This document shows positions 17,887-25,776 of a stretch of 36,453 nucleotides of DNA, one piece after another; the stretch's first letter is position 1; every line of letters begins with the position of its first letter. A program made the translations under genes and the position numbers. Source of the DNA: Helicobacter salomonis (GTDB taxonomy: Bacteria > Campylobacterota > Campylobacteria > Campylobacterales > Helicobacteraceae); the NCBI RefSeq assembly GCF_017979425.1, contig NZ_JAERIS010000014.1, forward strand, positions 1 to 36,453. Direction: 5' to 3'. The notes under the pieces were generated by a model that saw nothing but the letters and a program-made list of their open reading frames with translations, was not told the origin of the DNA and searched no databases.

Positions 17887-18663
17887 ATGGATTTTTCTAA
17901 GTTGAAGGGGGAGAAAACGCGCTATATCACGGGGGCACTCTTAGTCGCGCTTGTTGTGGTGGTGTTGGTTAGCCACAATATGCTGTTCTTGTGGGCGGTG
18001 CTAGGCGTGGCGTATCTGGTGGGCTTTTATGAGGCTTTAAAACTCTATGAGAAAATCCACGCTCTGAGCTTTTCTTTTTGGCATTATGGGCTGGCTTTAG
18101 GGGTGTGGGGGCTTTCTTATATCAGCCCACGCCCCATTGAGGGCGCATTATTTGTGGGGATGTTCTTTGCAGGCGCATTAGCCTTGAGAGCAAAGGATAC
18201 TAGGCAGGTGTTGCCCCTCATTTACCCCACTCTGCCCTTTGTGGTGCTTTTAGCATTATTTAAGGACTTTGGCGTGCGCGGGGTGGTGTGGCTAGTCGTG
18301 GTCGTTGTGGTGGCTGATGTGGGGGCTTATTTTGGAGGCAGATTGCTAGGTAAAATCCCTCTAAGTCCCACTTCACCCAAAAAGACCCTAGAGGGTTCTT
18401 TAATAGGATTGGGTTTATCTAGCGTGCTTGGGGGTCTGGCGGGCATGTGGAGTGTGGGGTTCACATGGGCATTGGGGATTAGCGTGGTGGTGGCGATCAG
18501 TGCGATCTTGGGAGATTTGTATGAGAGTTACTTGAAACGGCGTGCAGAGGTGAAGGATAGTGGGGCATGCTTGCCCGGACATGGAGGGATTTTAGATCGT
18601 TTAGATGCTATGCTTTTTGGAGGCGTGGCGTTGCATTTCTTGCTCTTTTTGCCCTATGTCTAG
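17887..18663 (+). CDS. cdsA: Phosphatidate cytidylyltransferase
   Basis: CdsA makes CDP-diacylglycerol from phosphatidate and CTP in the inner membrane, the branch point to phosphatidylethanolamine, phosphatidylglycerol and cardiolipin. The 258-residue product is very hydrophobic (about seven or eight helices). Near the C-terminus it ends in the family signature KRRAEVKDSG followed by LPGHGGILDRLDAM, with its metal-binding Asp residues. The start is ATG, two bases after the transporter stop. The 3' end overlaps the dxr start by 8 bases, which indicates coupled translation. Confidence 0.95.
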   Translation: MDFSKLKGEKTRYITGALLVALVVVVLVSHNMLFLWAVLGVAYLVGFYEALKLYEKIHALSFSFWHYGLALGVWGLSYISPRPIEGALFVGMFFAGALALRAKDTRQVLPLIYPTLPFVVLLALFKDFGVRGVVWLVVVVVVADVGAYFGGRLLGKIPLSPTSPKKTLEGSLIGLGLSSVLGGLAGMWSVGFTWALGISVVVAISAILGDLYESYLKRRAEVKDSGACLPGHGGILDRLDAMLFGGVALHFLLFLPYV

Positions 18664-19765
18664 TGCGATTATTTTAGGGAGCACGGGCTCTATTGGCACA
18701 CAAGCCCTAGAAGTGGCACAAACTTTAGGGGTTGAGGTGGAGGCTTTGAGTGGTGGGCACAATGAAACTCTTTTGTTGGAGCAAATCCACACCCACAAGC
18801 CCCAAAAAGTTTTTTTACCCCAGCCTAGCAGGGCGTTTTTACGAGATTTGCCCCACAATGTCGCTCTCTTTGCAGGTGCACGAGGGCTAGAAGGGATGTT
18901 GCAGGCTTGCCACTCCCCAGTAGTGCTCAACGCTCTAAGCGGTTTTGTTGGATTAAAGCCCACCTTGATCACTCTTGAGCAACATAAAACCCTAGCTTTA
19001 GCCAATAAGGAGTCTTTAGTTGTGGCCGGTTGGTTGCTAGATACTAAAGGCATGATCCCCATTGATAGCGAACATTTTGGGCTGTGGAGTTTGCTCCAAC
19101 ACCGCAATACTGCAGAGGTGCAAACCCTTTATTTGAGCGCGAGTGGAGGAGCGCTGCGCGACCTAGAGCCCGAGCAAATCCCCCATCAAAGCCTAGAAAA
19201 AGTCTTAAAACACCCTAACTGGGACATGGGCGTGCATATCACCATCAACGCGGCTAACATGCTCAATAAGCTTTTTGAGGTGTTGGAAGCGCGTTGGCTC
19301 TTTGGCATAGATGCTATTGATGCCTATATTGAGCGCACTTCCAGCGTACATGCCCTCGTGCGCTTTAAAGATCAAAGCCTGCACGCCCAACTCTCCACCC
19401 CTGACATGAAACTCCCCATTGCCCACGCCCTAGCCCCCAAGCAAGCCCACCAGCAAGCTAGCATCGCGCCCTTAGATTTATGCGTCTTACCTCCCCTACA
19501 ATTTGAGCCCATCGACACGCGCAAATACCCTCTATGGGCACTCAAAGACACCCTATTAGAGAATCCCAAATTAGGTGTGGTGCTCAATGCCAGCGCAGAA
19601 GTGGCGACTCAAGCCTTTATAGAGGGCAAAATCTCCTTTGGACAAATTGTTAGGATAGTAGAAGAGGGTTTAATGCGTTTTGAGGACACCACTAAATCAC
19701 TGGCTAATTTAGAGGATATCTACACTTTGGACGCGCAGATACGCGCGTCTGTGAGGATATCTTAG
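18656..19765 (+). CDS. dxr: 1-deoxy-D-xylulose 5-phosphate reductoisomerase
   Basis: Dxr (IspC) commits carbon to the methylerythritol phosphate route to isoprenoids, using NADPH and a divalent metal. The 369-residue protein begins with the nucleotide-binding ILGSTGSIGTQALEV. It continues through ALANKESLVVAG, the metal-site segment IDSEHFGLW and the substrate loop SASGGALRD, to the HPNWDMGVHITINAANMLNK region, all canonical. I chose the ATG at 18656, because the longer frame from 18605 only reads through the end of cdsA. It is 8 bases inside cdsA. Confidence 0.96.
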   Translation: MSSAIILGSTGSIGTQALEVAQTLGVEVEALSGGHNETLLLEQIHTHKPQKVFLPQPSRAFLRDLPHNVALFAGARGLEGMLQACHSPVVLNALSGFVGLKPTLITLEQHKTLALANKESLVVAGWLLDTKGMIPIDSEHFGLWSLLQHRNTAEVQTLYLSASGGALRDLEPEQIPHQSLEKVLKHPNWDMGVHITINAANMLNKLFEVLEARWLFGIDAIDAYIERTSSVHALVRFKDQSLHAQLSTPDMKLPIAHALAPKQAHQQASIAPLDLCVLPPLQFEPIDTRKYPLWALKDTLLENPKLGVVLNASAEVATQAFIEGKISFGQIVRIVEEGLMRFEDTTKSLANLEDIYTLDAQIRASVRIS

Positions 19766-19779
19766 ATTTAGGAGCTAGC

Positions 19780-20538
19780 ATGGAATTAGAATGGTATGTA
19801 TATGCGATCGTGGTCGTGGTGGCTTTTTGCGCAGGACTGGTAGATTCCATTGCCGGAGGTGGGGGACTAATCACCATGCCTACCCTGTTAGCTTTGGGAA
19901 TCCCGCCACACCTAGCCCTAGCCACCAACAAACTTCAAAGCAGTTTTGGGAGTTTCACGGCTGCGCTGAATTTTTGCTTGAAGGGCATGGTGTCCTTAAG
20001 AGAGGTCGCCTTTGGGGTGGGGTGTGTGGTGGTGGGGGCCAGTCTAGGAACGACACTAATTTTATGGCTTAAAGCGGACATCTTGCGCCTACTCATTCCC
20101 ATTTTATTATCCTCAATCTTTCTCTATACCTTGTTAGCCCCCAAAGTGGGCGAGGGGGATAGCCATCCTAAACTTGAGCCCACCCTTTTCTATGGCATCT
20201 TTGGGCTAGGGTTGGGGTTTTACGATGGGTTTTTTGGACCGGGCACGGGTTCATTTTGGACCTTTGCGATGGTCGCGCTCTTGGGGCTCAACATGAAAAA
20301 AGCCACCGCACGCACTAAAGTGTTTAATTTCACCAGCAATATCATCAGTTTAAGCGTGTTTTTAATCGGGGGGCAAGTGATTTGGGCGGTGGGGCTTTTG
20401 ATGGGAGCAGGGCAGATACTGGGCGCGTGGGTGGGCTCTAATTTAGTGATAGTTAAAGAAGTGCAGTTTATCCGTCGTGTATTTCTATGCGTGGTAGGGG
20501 CGACAATTTTAAAGCTATTTTGGGATTTTATACGCTAG
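19780..20538 (+). CDS. TSUP/TauE-SafE family permease (YfcA-like)
   Basis: This 252-residue inner-membrane protein has about eight hydrophobic helices in two repeated halves. The first half has AGLVDSIAGGGGLITMPTL and ATNKLQSSFGS. The second has GFYDGFFGPGTGSFW and ARTKVFNFTSNI. This internal repeat is the mark of the TauE/SafE (TSUP) family, whose members move sulfite, sulfonates or other small organic anions. The substrate here is unknown. AGGAGC precedes the ATG, 14 bases after dxr. The stop lies one base from the 3' end of the opposing tRNA-Phe gene. Confidence 0.85.
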   Translation: MELEWYVYAIVVVVAFCAGLVDSIAGGGGLITMPTLLALGIPPHLALATNKLQSSFGSFTAALNFCLKGMVSLREVAFGVGCVVVGASLGTTLILWLKADILRLLIPILLSSIFLYTLLAPKVGEGDSHPKLEPTLFYGIFGLGLGFYDGFFGPGTGSFWTFAMVALLGLNMKKATARTKVFNFTSNIISLSVFLIGGQVIWAVGLLMGAGQILGAWVGSNLVIVKEVQFIRRVFLCVVGATILKLFWDFIR

Positions 20539-20539
20539 A

Positions 20540-20615
20540 TGGTGGCTTGAGGCGGAATCGAACCACCGACACGAAGATTTTCAGTCTTCTGCTCTACCGA
20601 CTGAGCTATCAAGCC
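20540..20615 (-). tRNA. tRNA-Phe (anticodon GAA)
   Basis: On the minus strand the 76-base gene starts GGCTTGATAGCTCAGTCGG and ends with the acceptor strand TCAAGCC, discriminator A and an encoded CCA (20540-20542). The acceptor stem of 7 bp is GGCTTGA with TCAAGCC. The D-loop is AGCTCAGTCGGTAGAGC, the anticodon stem-loop is AAGACTGAAAATCTT with GAA at its centre, and the T-arm is GGTGGTTCGATTCCGCC. All parts are canonical. A TATAAT -10 box lies just upstream. The gene converges on the TSUP permease with only one base between them. Confidence 0.97.
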
Positions 20616-20624
20616 AAAAGCGCG

Positions 20625-20630
20625 ATTATA
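20625..20630 (-). promoter_or_regulatory. -10 box of tRNA-Phe
   Basis: TATAAT on the minus strand, about 9 bases upstream of the mature tRNA 5' end, in the context GTATAGTATAATCGCG. Its position implies a very short or absent 5' leader. Confidence 0.65.
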
Positions 20631-20663
20631 CTATACATGTCCTTTAAATTTAACTTAAAGTGT

Positions 20664-20669
20664 TATAAT
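20664..20669 (+). promoter_or_regulatory. -10 box of the xth-napF-napD run
   Basis: TATAAT in the context GTGTTATAATAAG, 24 bases upstream of the xth ATG, with AAAGG at 20682-20686 as ribosome binding site. It diverges from the tRNA-Phe promoter, with roughly 35 bases between the two boxes. Confidence 0.65.
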
Positions 20670-20692
20670 AAGCAAAAACACAAAGGTGGTAG

Positions 20693-21460
20693 ATGCGCTT
20701 AATTTCATGGAATGTCAACGGCTTGAGGGCATGCATGCAGAAGGGTTTTGAGAACTTTTTGCTAGAGAGTGAAGCTGATATATTCTGTGTGCAAGAAACC
20801 AAAATGCACCCGCAACAGGCCGATTTTGCCTTTGAAAATTACCATGCTTTTTGGAATAGCGCACAAAAAAAGGGTTATAGCGGGGTGTTGACTTTGAGCA
20901 AAAGCGCGCCTTTAAGCGTGCGCTATGGTTTGGGATTAGAGGAGCACGACATGGAAGGGCGTGTGGTTACCTGCGAGTATGAGAATTTTTATCTAGTTAA
21001 TGTCTACACGCCTAATTCTCAAAGGGGACTCTTGCGTCTGCCCTACCGCCTAGAATGGGAGAGCGCCTTCAGAGAATTCTTGCAGACTCTAGCGTCGCGT
21101 AAAGAGGTGCTGGTGTGCGGGGATTTGAATGTCGCCCATACAGAGATTGATCTAACTAACCCGCAGAGTAACCGCTACAACGCGGGTTTTAGCGACCCAG
21201 AACGCAACGCGTTTAGCCAACTACTCCAACTAGGATTTCTTGACACCTACCGCCATTTTTACCCCGACAAAACAGAAGTCTATACATGGTGGAGCTACAT
21301 GAGCCAATCTAGGGCGCGTAATATCGGTTGGCGTATCGATTATTTTCTGGCTTCTCAAGGCCTGCAAGCTCAGCTCAAAGATGCGCATATTTACGCCCAT
21401 ATTTTGGGGAGTGATCACTGCCCTGTGGGCTTGGAAATTGATATGCCCGATGAACCCTAA
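20693..21460 (+). CDS. xth: Exodeoxyribonuclease III (AP endonuclease)
   Basis: The 255-residue enzyme cleaves DNA at abasic sites and removes 3' blocks in base-excision repair. Family landmarks in order are LISWNVNGLRA at the start, CVQETKMHPQQ with the metal-binding Glu, VYTPNSQRG, the catalytic GDLNVAHTEIDL, NAGFSDPER, the TWWSYM substrate loop, WRIDYFLAS, and the C-terminal SDHCPVGLEI with the active-site Asp-His. Length is typical. Its end overlaps the napF start by 11 bases, which ties a DNA repair gene to respiratory genes in one transcript. Confidence 0.96.
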   Translation: MRLISWNVNGLRACMQKGFENFLLESEADIFCVQETKMHPQQADFAFENYHAFWNSAQKKGYSGVLTLSKSAPLSVRYGLGLEEHDMEGRVVTCEYENFYLVNVYTPNSQRGLLRLPYRLEWESAFREFLQTLASRKEVLVCGDLNVAHTEIDLTNPQSNRYNAGFSDPERNAFSQLLQLGFLDTYRHFYPDKTEVYTWWSYMSQSRARNIGWRIDYFLASQGLQAQLKDAHIYAHILGSDHCPVGLEIDMPDEP

Positions 21461-21932
21461 AAAGCCCTTTAGGGGGATTTTTAAGGGTTTAAAGCGCGAG
21501 CCCTTTTTGATCCCTTTGCCATACTTCAACTCAGAGAAAGCACAGGATTGCCTAGATTGTACGGGGGGATGTGCTTCAGTCTGCCCTGAGCATATTATCA
21601 TCAAAAAAGAAGCCACACGCCCTTATTTGGACTTTAAAGAACGGGGTTGCACATTTTGTCGAGAGTGTGTACGGGAATGTGTTCAAGAGCATACGGGGGT
21701 GTTGGAAGATACTCGAGAGGATTGCATAGATACATGGGTCCTCCTCGATTCGCAAACATGCTTGAGTTATCAGGGTGTGGTGTGCTTTGCATGTAAGGAT
21801 GCGTGCAGAGACAATGCCATTAGCTTTGAGGGCATGTTTGCTCCACACATCCATGCCTCTTGCACGGGGTGTGGCATGTGTGCAGGTGTATGCCCCAGTC
21901 AATCCATTTTATTTGTAGAGAAAAGCACATGA
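21450..21932 (+). CDS. napF: Ferredoxin-type protein NapF
   Basis: This 160-residue cytoplasmic iron-sulfur protein has several clusters of four Cys. CLDCTGGCASVCP is near residue 33. CTFCRECVRECV is near 67, CLSYQGVVCFACKDAC near 104, and CTGCGMCAGVCP near 140. This fits NapF, which helps mature the periplasmic nitrate reductase NapA before export. The ATG at 21450 (MNPKKPFRG) lies inside the end of xth; the longer frame from 21381 is a shadow of xth. The stop overlaps the napD start in ATGA. Identification as NapF rather than another polyferredoxin rests partly on the coupled napD. Confidence 0.85.
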   Translation: MNPKKPFRGIFKGLKREPFLIPLPYFNSEKAQDCLDCTGGCASVCPEHIIIKKEATRPYLDFKERGCTFCRECVRECVQEHTGVLEDTREDCIDTWVLLDSQTCLSYQGVVCFACKDACRDNAISFEGMFAPHIHASCTGCGMCAGVCPSQSILFVEKST

Positions 21933-22261
21933 ATATTTCCAGCGTGATTGTTAAAGTCCAACTAGAGAGCTTTGAGCAGAGTCTAAAAGCGATTGAAGCC
22001 TTAGAGTGCGTGGAAGTGCCCGCTTTTGATCGAGAAAAACAAGTGATCATTGCTTTGATTGAAGCCCCCAGTGTGCAGGAGGAGCTGCGCGCTAATAGGG
22101 AGATTGAAAACGCCCCGGGGGTGATCAGCGCGCACATGCACTTTAGTTATTCTGATGAAAATCCTCTACCTTCTAATATCCAAGCCAGTCTAGAGAAAAT
22201 AGAAAATACAGATGCTAAATCGGTGCGCTATGGAGGCGATGTAAATAACTGGCTTAATTAG
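21929..22261 (+). CDS. napD: NapD, chaperone for the periplasmic nitrate reductase signal peptide
   Basis: The 110-residue protein begins MNISSVIVKVQ and has the alternating beta-alpha-beta pattern of NapD, including a conserved VSAxxMxFSY-like strand (VISAHMHFSYSDEN, about residues 64-77). NapD binds the twin-arginine leader of NapA and holds it back until the molybdenum cofactor is inserted. It overlaps napF by 4 bases. The 3' end overlaps the opposing gene at 22254 by 8 bases. No napA, napG, napH or napB lies in this window, so the remaining nap genes must be elsewhere if they exist. Confidence 0.85.
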   Translation: MNISSVIVKVQLESFEQSLKAIEALECVEVPAFDREKQVIIALIEAPSVQEELRANREIENAPGVISAHMHFSYSDENPLPSNIQASLEKIENTDAKSVRYGGDVNNWLN

Positions 22262-22751
22262 CCTTGCGGGTATCGAGCCATTGGGCTTTGAGGTTCATGG
22301 CCGTGTGTAAGGAGTTCTCGAGTTGCTCAGTGATGGTTAGCATGGAGGCAAAATCGCTGCCCCATTTCGCATCCTTGAGCTCTTTGTGTAGCGTGTCTAC
22401 GAGATCAAGGGCTTTATCCAAATCAATGGGAGGCTCAAAGGCCTTTTTGAAAGCCGCTCCAAAGCCCTCTTTTTTGGATTGAGGTTCTTGAGGATTGGTG
22501 TTGGGGGCCAACACAAGTTTAATGTTCTTGGCTTCTTGGTAAATACGATCGAGTAATTTTACCTCCTGATAATCTCTACCCTTGTCAATGGCCTCTTCTA
22601 AGATTTTATTGCTTGTGATAACTAGTTGGGTCGCTAAATCTGCACTTTTAGCCTCTTCCTTAGAGAGAGCGTGGACATCAATACCCACCAGCCATGACGC
22701 GCCAAAATGCATCCATAAAATAGATAGCAACAAACACTGCTTACAACTCAT
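22254..22751 (-). CDS. Exported protein of unknown function next to ssrA
   Basis: I do not recognise this 165-residue protein. Its first 25 residues are hydrophobic after a Lys (MSCKQCLLLSILWMHFG), like a signal peptide. No lipobox is clear, and cleavage might follow the VHA at about residue 29. The rest is charged and helical, with a short Pro/Gln/Asn-rich linker (NTNPQEPQ, about 84-91) between two helical parts, suggesting a periplasmic all-helical protein. AAGGAT lies about 12 bases before the ATG, longer than ideal. It starts 40 bases beyond the tmRNA gene on the same strand and may share its transcript. Confidence 0.7.
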   Translation of the reverse strand: MSCKQCLLLSILWMHFGASWLVGIDVHALSKEEAKSADLATQLVITSNKILEEAIDKGRDYQEVKLLDRIYQEAKNIKLVLAPNTNPQEPQSKKEGFGAAFKKAFEPPIDLDKALDLVDTLHKELKDAKWGSDFASMLTITEQLENSLHTAMNLKAQWLDTRKAN

Positions 22752-22790
22752 CGGCGCATCAATCCTTCTATGGGGGAAACATTGTCAAAA

Positions 22791-23145
22791 TGGTGGAGCT
22801 GTGGGGAATCGAACCCCAGTCCAAAAATTACATCCATCCGTGGGCATCTACATGCTTAGAGAAGTTAAAGTTCTCGGGCTTTCCTAACAACCTCTCAAAC
22901 TAATAGAAAGACCCTAGCTCTCAATCTTACTCTGAGGAGTGAGCACTTTTCAGAGGCAACTGGCTACAATGATGGAATACCTAGCTAACGCCAGTCGATT
23001 GCTAAGTTTCCAGCTCGCTACGCAGCTTTAGCGTAGTTGGGAGCGTAATTAGGATTGTTTACGGTTATTGTTTGTGTCGTTTTACAAGAGACACTTGGCA
23101 TGCAACCCACGCTATGCAACCCTTGTCGAAATCCTGTTCAGCCCC
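22791..23145 (-). ncRNA. ssrA: Transfer-messenger RNA (tmRNA)
   Basis: tmRNA rescues stalled ribosomes and tags the nascent chain for proteolysis. On the minus strand the gene begins GGGGCTGAACAGGATTTCGA and ends with the tRNA-like T-arm GGGGTTCGATTCCCC, acceptor CAGCTCC, discriminator A and encoded CCA (22791-22793). GGGGCTG pairs with CAGCTCC, with one G-U. The resume codon and tag lie at 23018-23062 and read VNNPNYAPNYAKAA then TAG, very like the H. pylori tag VNNTDYAPAYAKAA as I recall it. The length of 355 bases includes CCA. SmpB is the expected partner and is not in the window. Confidence 0.96.
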
Positions 23146-23148
23146 ATA

Positions 23149-23166
23149 ACTTAGCAGAAACTAAGT
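23149..23166 (-). other. Perfect 6-bp hairpin in the predicted pre-tmRNA leader
   Basis: ACTTAG and CTAAGT are perfect inverted copies around a 6-base loop (CAGAAA on the plus strand). The hairpin ends four bases before the mature 5' end of tmRNA. With the -10 box at 23172-23177 the transcript should begin at about 23165, so the leader would be little more than this hairpin. RNase P would remove it. Confidence 0.55.
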
Positions 23167-23171
23167 AGCGC

Positions 23172-23177
23172 AGTATA
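23172..23177 (-). promoter_or_regulatory. -10 box of ssrA
   Basis: TATACT on the minus strand, in the context GCATGCTATACTGCG, 27 bases before the mature tmRNA end. This is a good match to the vegetative -10 consensus. It lies within the 62-base gap between ruvB and ssrA, so ssrA can be expressed independently of ruvB. Confidence 0.6.
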
Positions 23178-23207
23178 GCATGCTTTGCTTACGATTTTTT
23201 TAAAATT

Positions 23208-24206
23208 TCAGAGCAATCGGGGGCGATCCAACTTGAGAGTTTCATAAGTTTTAAGCGTAGCAATACGCCCCTTAGCCGTGCGCTCCAAATAGCCATTGGC
23301 GAGCAAAAAAGGCTCGATCACCTCTTCAATCGTACTCTCATCTTCATGCAGGCTGGCCGCAATAGTGTTCAGTCCCAAGGCTTTATTCTTGGCGTTAGCT
23401 AAGAGGTTGAGATAGAGCAAGTCTAGCGCATCAAAACCATGCGCGTTCACGCCTAGCTCCTCTAAGGCAAAAAGTGTGGTTTGCAGAGAAATGCTCGATT
23501 CGCTGGCATGATCGGCAAAATCGCGCACCCGCCTTAAGAGTCTCAACGCAATGCGGGGTGTGCCTCTTGAGCGTTTGGCAATCTCTGCACTCGCTTTTTC
23601 TTCTATATCTTTTTGCAATCTAGTGCTAGCGTGTGTAATAATGGTAGCGAGCTCTTCTATGCTGTAAAACTGCATGCGAAAATGCAAGCCAAAGCGCTCG
23701 CGCAGGGGGTTAGAGAGTAACCCCGCGCGTGTGGTAGCCCCGATGAGAGTAAAGGGATTGAGATCGATCTTGATAGTCTGAGCGGCTGCTTTAGACCCAA
23801 TAATAATATCTAATCTAAAATCCTCCATCGCTGAGTAAAGCACCTCTTCGATGGCAGGGCTTAAGCGGTGGATTTCATCGATAAAAAGAACATCTTTGGG
23901 ATTAAGATTGGTGAGCAGGGCGGCCAAATCACCCGTTTTTTCAATCATAGGGGCGGTAGTAACCTTGATATTGGCATGGAGTTCTTTGGCAATGAGATGA
24001 CTTAAAGTGGTCTTGCCTAAACCTGGGGGACCAAAAAAAAGCACATGATCTAGGGTATCTTGGCGTTTGAGAGCGGCACCAATAGAGACCTGCAACAATT
24101 TTTTAATCTGTTCTTGTCCAATGTAGTCCTCCCATAAATTAGGGCGCAGACTTACAGATTCTTGCTCTTCTAAATTGAGTGCCTCTACATTGACAAGTCT
24201 TTGCAT
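23208..24206 (-). CDS. ruvB: Holliday junction branch-migration ATPase
   Basis: RuvB is the AAA+ motor that, with RuvA, drives branch migration of Holliday junctions in recombination and repair. The 332-residue product has Walker [10 protein letters not shown] (about residues 61-69), Walker [10 protein letters not shown] (about 109-117), sensor 1 [10 protein letters not shown] (about 155) and arginine-finger region NPLRERFG, followed by the winged-helix domain with RTAKGRIAT. Length is normal. The ATG overlaps the panB stop by one base, so it is coupled to panB, as in H. pylori HP1058-HP1059 (recalled). Confidence 0.97.
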   Translation of the reverse strand: MQRLVNVEALNLEEQESVSLRPNLWEDYIGQEQIKKLLQVSIGAALKRQDTLDHVLFFGPPGLGKTTLSHLIAKELHANIKVTTAPMIEKTGDLAALLTNLNPKDVLFIDEIHRLSPAIEEVLYSAMEDFRLDIIIGSKAAAQTIKIDLNPFTLIGATTRAGLLSNPLRERFGLHFRMQFYSIEELATIITHASTRLQKDIEEKASAEIAKRSRGTPRIALRLLRRVRDFADHASESSISLQTTLFALEELGVNAHGFDALDLLYLNLLANAKNKALGLNTIAASLHEDESTIEEVIEPFLLANGYLERTAKGRIATLKTYETLKLDRPRLL

Positions 24207-25018
24207 CAGTAACTCTCTTGCTCGGAGGGGAAATGCCCTGTTTGGATGTCTTGGATATAGCGTTGCACAGCCTCTTCTACAAGCGTTGCTCCCTCCAAAT
24301 ACGATCGCACAAATTTAGGCTTAAATGCTTTGAATAGTCCAAGCATATCGCTAAAGACTAAAATTTGTCCATCGCACCCCGCCCCGCTCCCTATGCCTAT
24401 TGTAGGGATGTCTAGCTGAGTGGTGATTTCTGTAGCCACATGCGCAACCACGCCCTCCAAAACAACCAAGCTTGCCCCTGCCTCTTGCACACTCAAAGCA
24501 TCTTCTAAGACTTGTTGTGCACTCTCTGGCGTCTTGCCCGTGATCTTATAACCCCCTACGCCTCGTACACTCTGGGGCAAGAGACCAATGTGCCCTACCA
24601 CTGCCACACCTTCCCCAACTAAGGTTTTGATGATATGAGCCCGTTCAGCCCCTCCCTCTAATTTAATGGCATCAGCACGGGTATGTTGGTAGAATTTCAG
24701 GGCGTTCTTAAGGGCTTGTTTTTCATTAGTGTAACTTCCATAGGGCATGTCGGCCACTACAAAGGCGCGTTGCACGCCTCGACACACCGCCTTAGTGTGG
24801 TAAAGCATTTCTTGCATACTCGCACTCAAAGTATCTAGCCTGCCATTAAAACTCATGTTCAAACTATCACCTACCAAGATCAAGTCGATATAAGGATCAA
24901 ACAAAGCTGCAAACAAGCTGTCATAGGCTGTAATGGCGCTAATTTTAGAAGGTTTTACGCCATCTTTAGGGTGCTTTTTGCGGCGTAGACAACCTAGAGT
25001 CATCTTCATCATGCTCAC
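24206..25018 (-). CDS. panB: 3-methyl-2-oxobutanoate hydroxymethyltransferase
   Basis: PanB makes ketopantoate from 2-ketoisovalerate with methylene-tetrahydrofolate, the first step of pantothenate (CoA) synthesis. The 270-residue TIM-barrel protein shows ITAYDSLFA, the metal-binding [39 protein letters not shown] and [14 protein letters not shown], all family landmarks. The start is GTG at 25018 (MSMMKM..), chosen because the H. pylori protein also begins MSM as I recall; ATG codons at 25012 and 25009 are alternatives. No strong Shine-Dalgarno is seen. It diverges from the outer-membrane gene at 25084. Confidence 0.95.
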   Translation of the reverse strand: MSMMKMTLGCLRRKKHPKDGVKPSKISAITAYDSLFAALFDPYIDLILVGDSLNMSFNGRLDTLSASMQEMLYHTKAVCRGVQRAFVVADMPYGSYTNEKQALKNALKFYQHTRADAIKLEGGAERAHIIKTLVGEGVAVVGHIGLLPQSVRGVGGYKITGKTPESAQQVLEDALSVQEAGASLVVLEGVVAHVATEITTQLDIPTIGIGSGAGCDGQILVFSDMLGLFKAFKPKFVRSYLEGATLVEEAVQRYIQDIQTGHFPSEQESY

Positions 25019-25083
25019 ACTTTTTGAGAGATTTTACCTTTAAAATGCTATGATAGGGCTAAAATTTTTCATTAGGGTTGGAT

Positions 25084-25776
25084 TTGAAGATTAAAGGGGT
25101 GCTCGGGATGTCTGTCTTGATTTTTCAGACATTATGGGGCATAGATTATACGACACTCGATCCAAAGTATTATAAATACATCAAGTTTTATGAGAAGTAC
25201 ACGGATCAAGAAATCGCTCTCTTGATTGACGATATTAAGCATGCCGAAAGCAAAACTGGGTTGTTGCTGGGCTTGAGCACGGGTTTCTTCTACAACAATG
25301 CGATCAAGCGTGCCATGCAAGAAGGTACAATTCAGGGCAAACGCATGGAATACTTGTGGAGTATCGGCGTGCGTTTTGGCTACCAGACTTTCCGTCCTTC
25401 CTTATTCGCCAAGACCATGCGCCCTAATTTTATCGGGAGGCGAGTTTACATCCAATACATCGGCGCAGTACCCAAACGCTCCAATGTTGGGCGCATCGGT
25501 TACCAAAGCGCAACTATCAACGCAGATTTGATGATCGATCCCACTCTGCCCTCGGTGCAACGCTACCTTTCTATGGGTTTTTTGTTGGGAGTGGGATTGG
25601 GGGTGATCACACAGGGAACTGATACTACTGCTTTTTTTGGCATGATGGCTAATGCAGGGATTGCCTTTAGCATCTTTGGACATAATCGCGTGGAGCTTGA
25701 GTTTAAAGTGCTTGCCAACAAAGATGTTTCATGGTGGGGTGGATTGATGCACATAGGGTATCAATATGTTTTTTAG
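25084..25776 (+). CDS. Helicobacter outer-membrane beta-barrel protein, first of three
   Basis: This 230-residue protein has an N-terminal signal (MKIKGVLGMSVLIFQTLWG). A short helix with LLIDDIKHAESKTG comes next, followed by alternating strands rich in aromatic residues and Gly, ending in the outer-membrane signal HIGYQYVF with a C-terminal Phe. These are marks of a small porin-like barrel. Position between panB and the M23 gene matches HP1057 in H. pylori as recalled. I place the start at the TTG at 25084, because AGGG at 25074-25077 is spaced for it and not for the TTG at 25078. It overlaps the next gene by 11 bases. No specific function is known to me. Confidence 0.8.
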   Translation: MKIKGVLGMSVLIFQTLWGIDYTTLDPKYYKYIKFYEKYTDQEIALLIDDIKHAESKTGLLLGLSTGFFYNNAIKRAMQEGTIQGKRMEYLWSIGVRFGYQTFRPSLFAKTMRPNFIGRRVYIQYIGAVPKRSNVGRIGYQSATINADLMIDPTLPSVQRYLSMGFLLGVGLGVITQGTDTTAFFGMMANAGIAFSIFGHNRVELEFKVLANKDVSWWGGLMHIGYQYVF

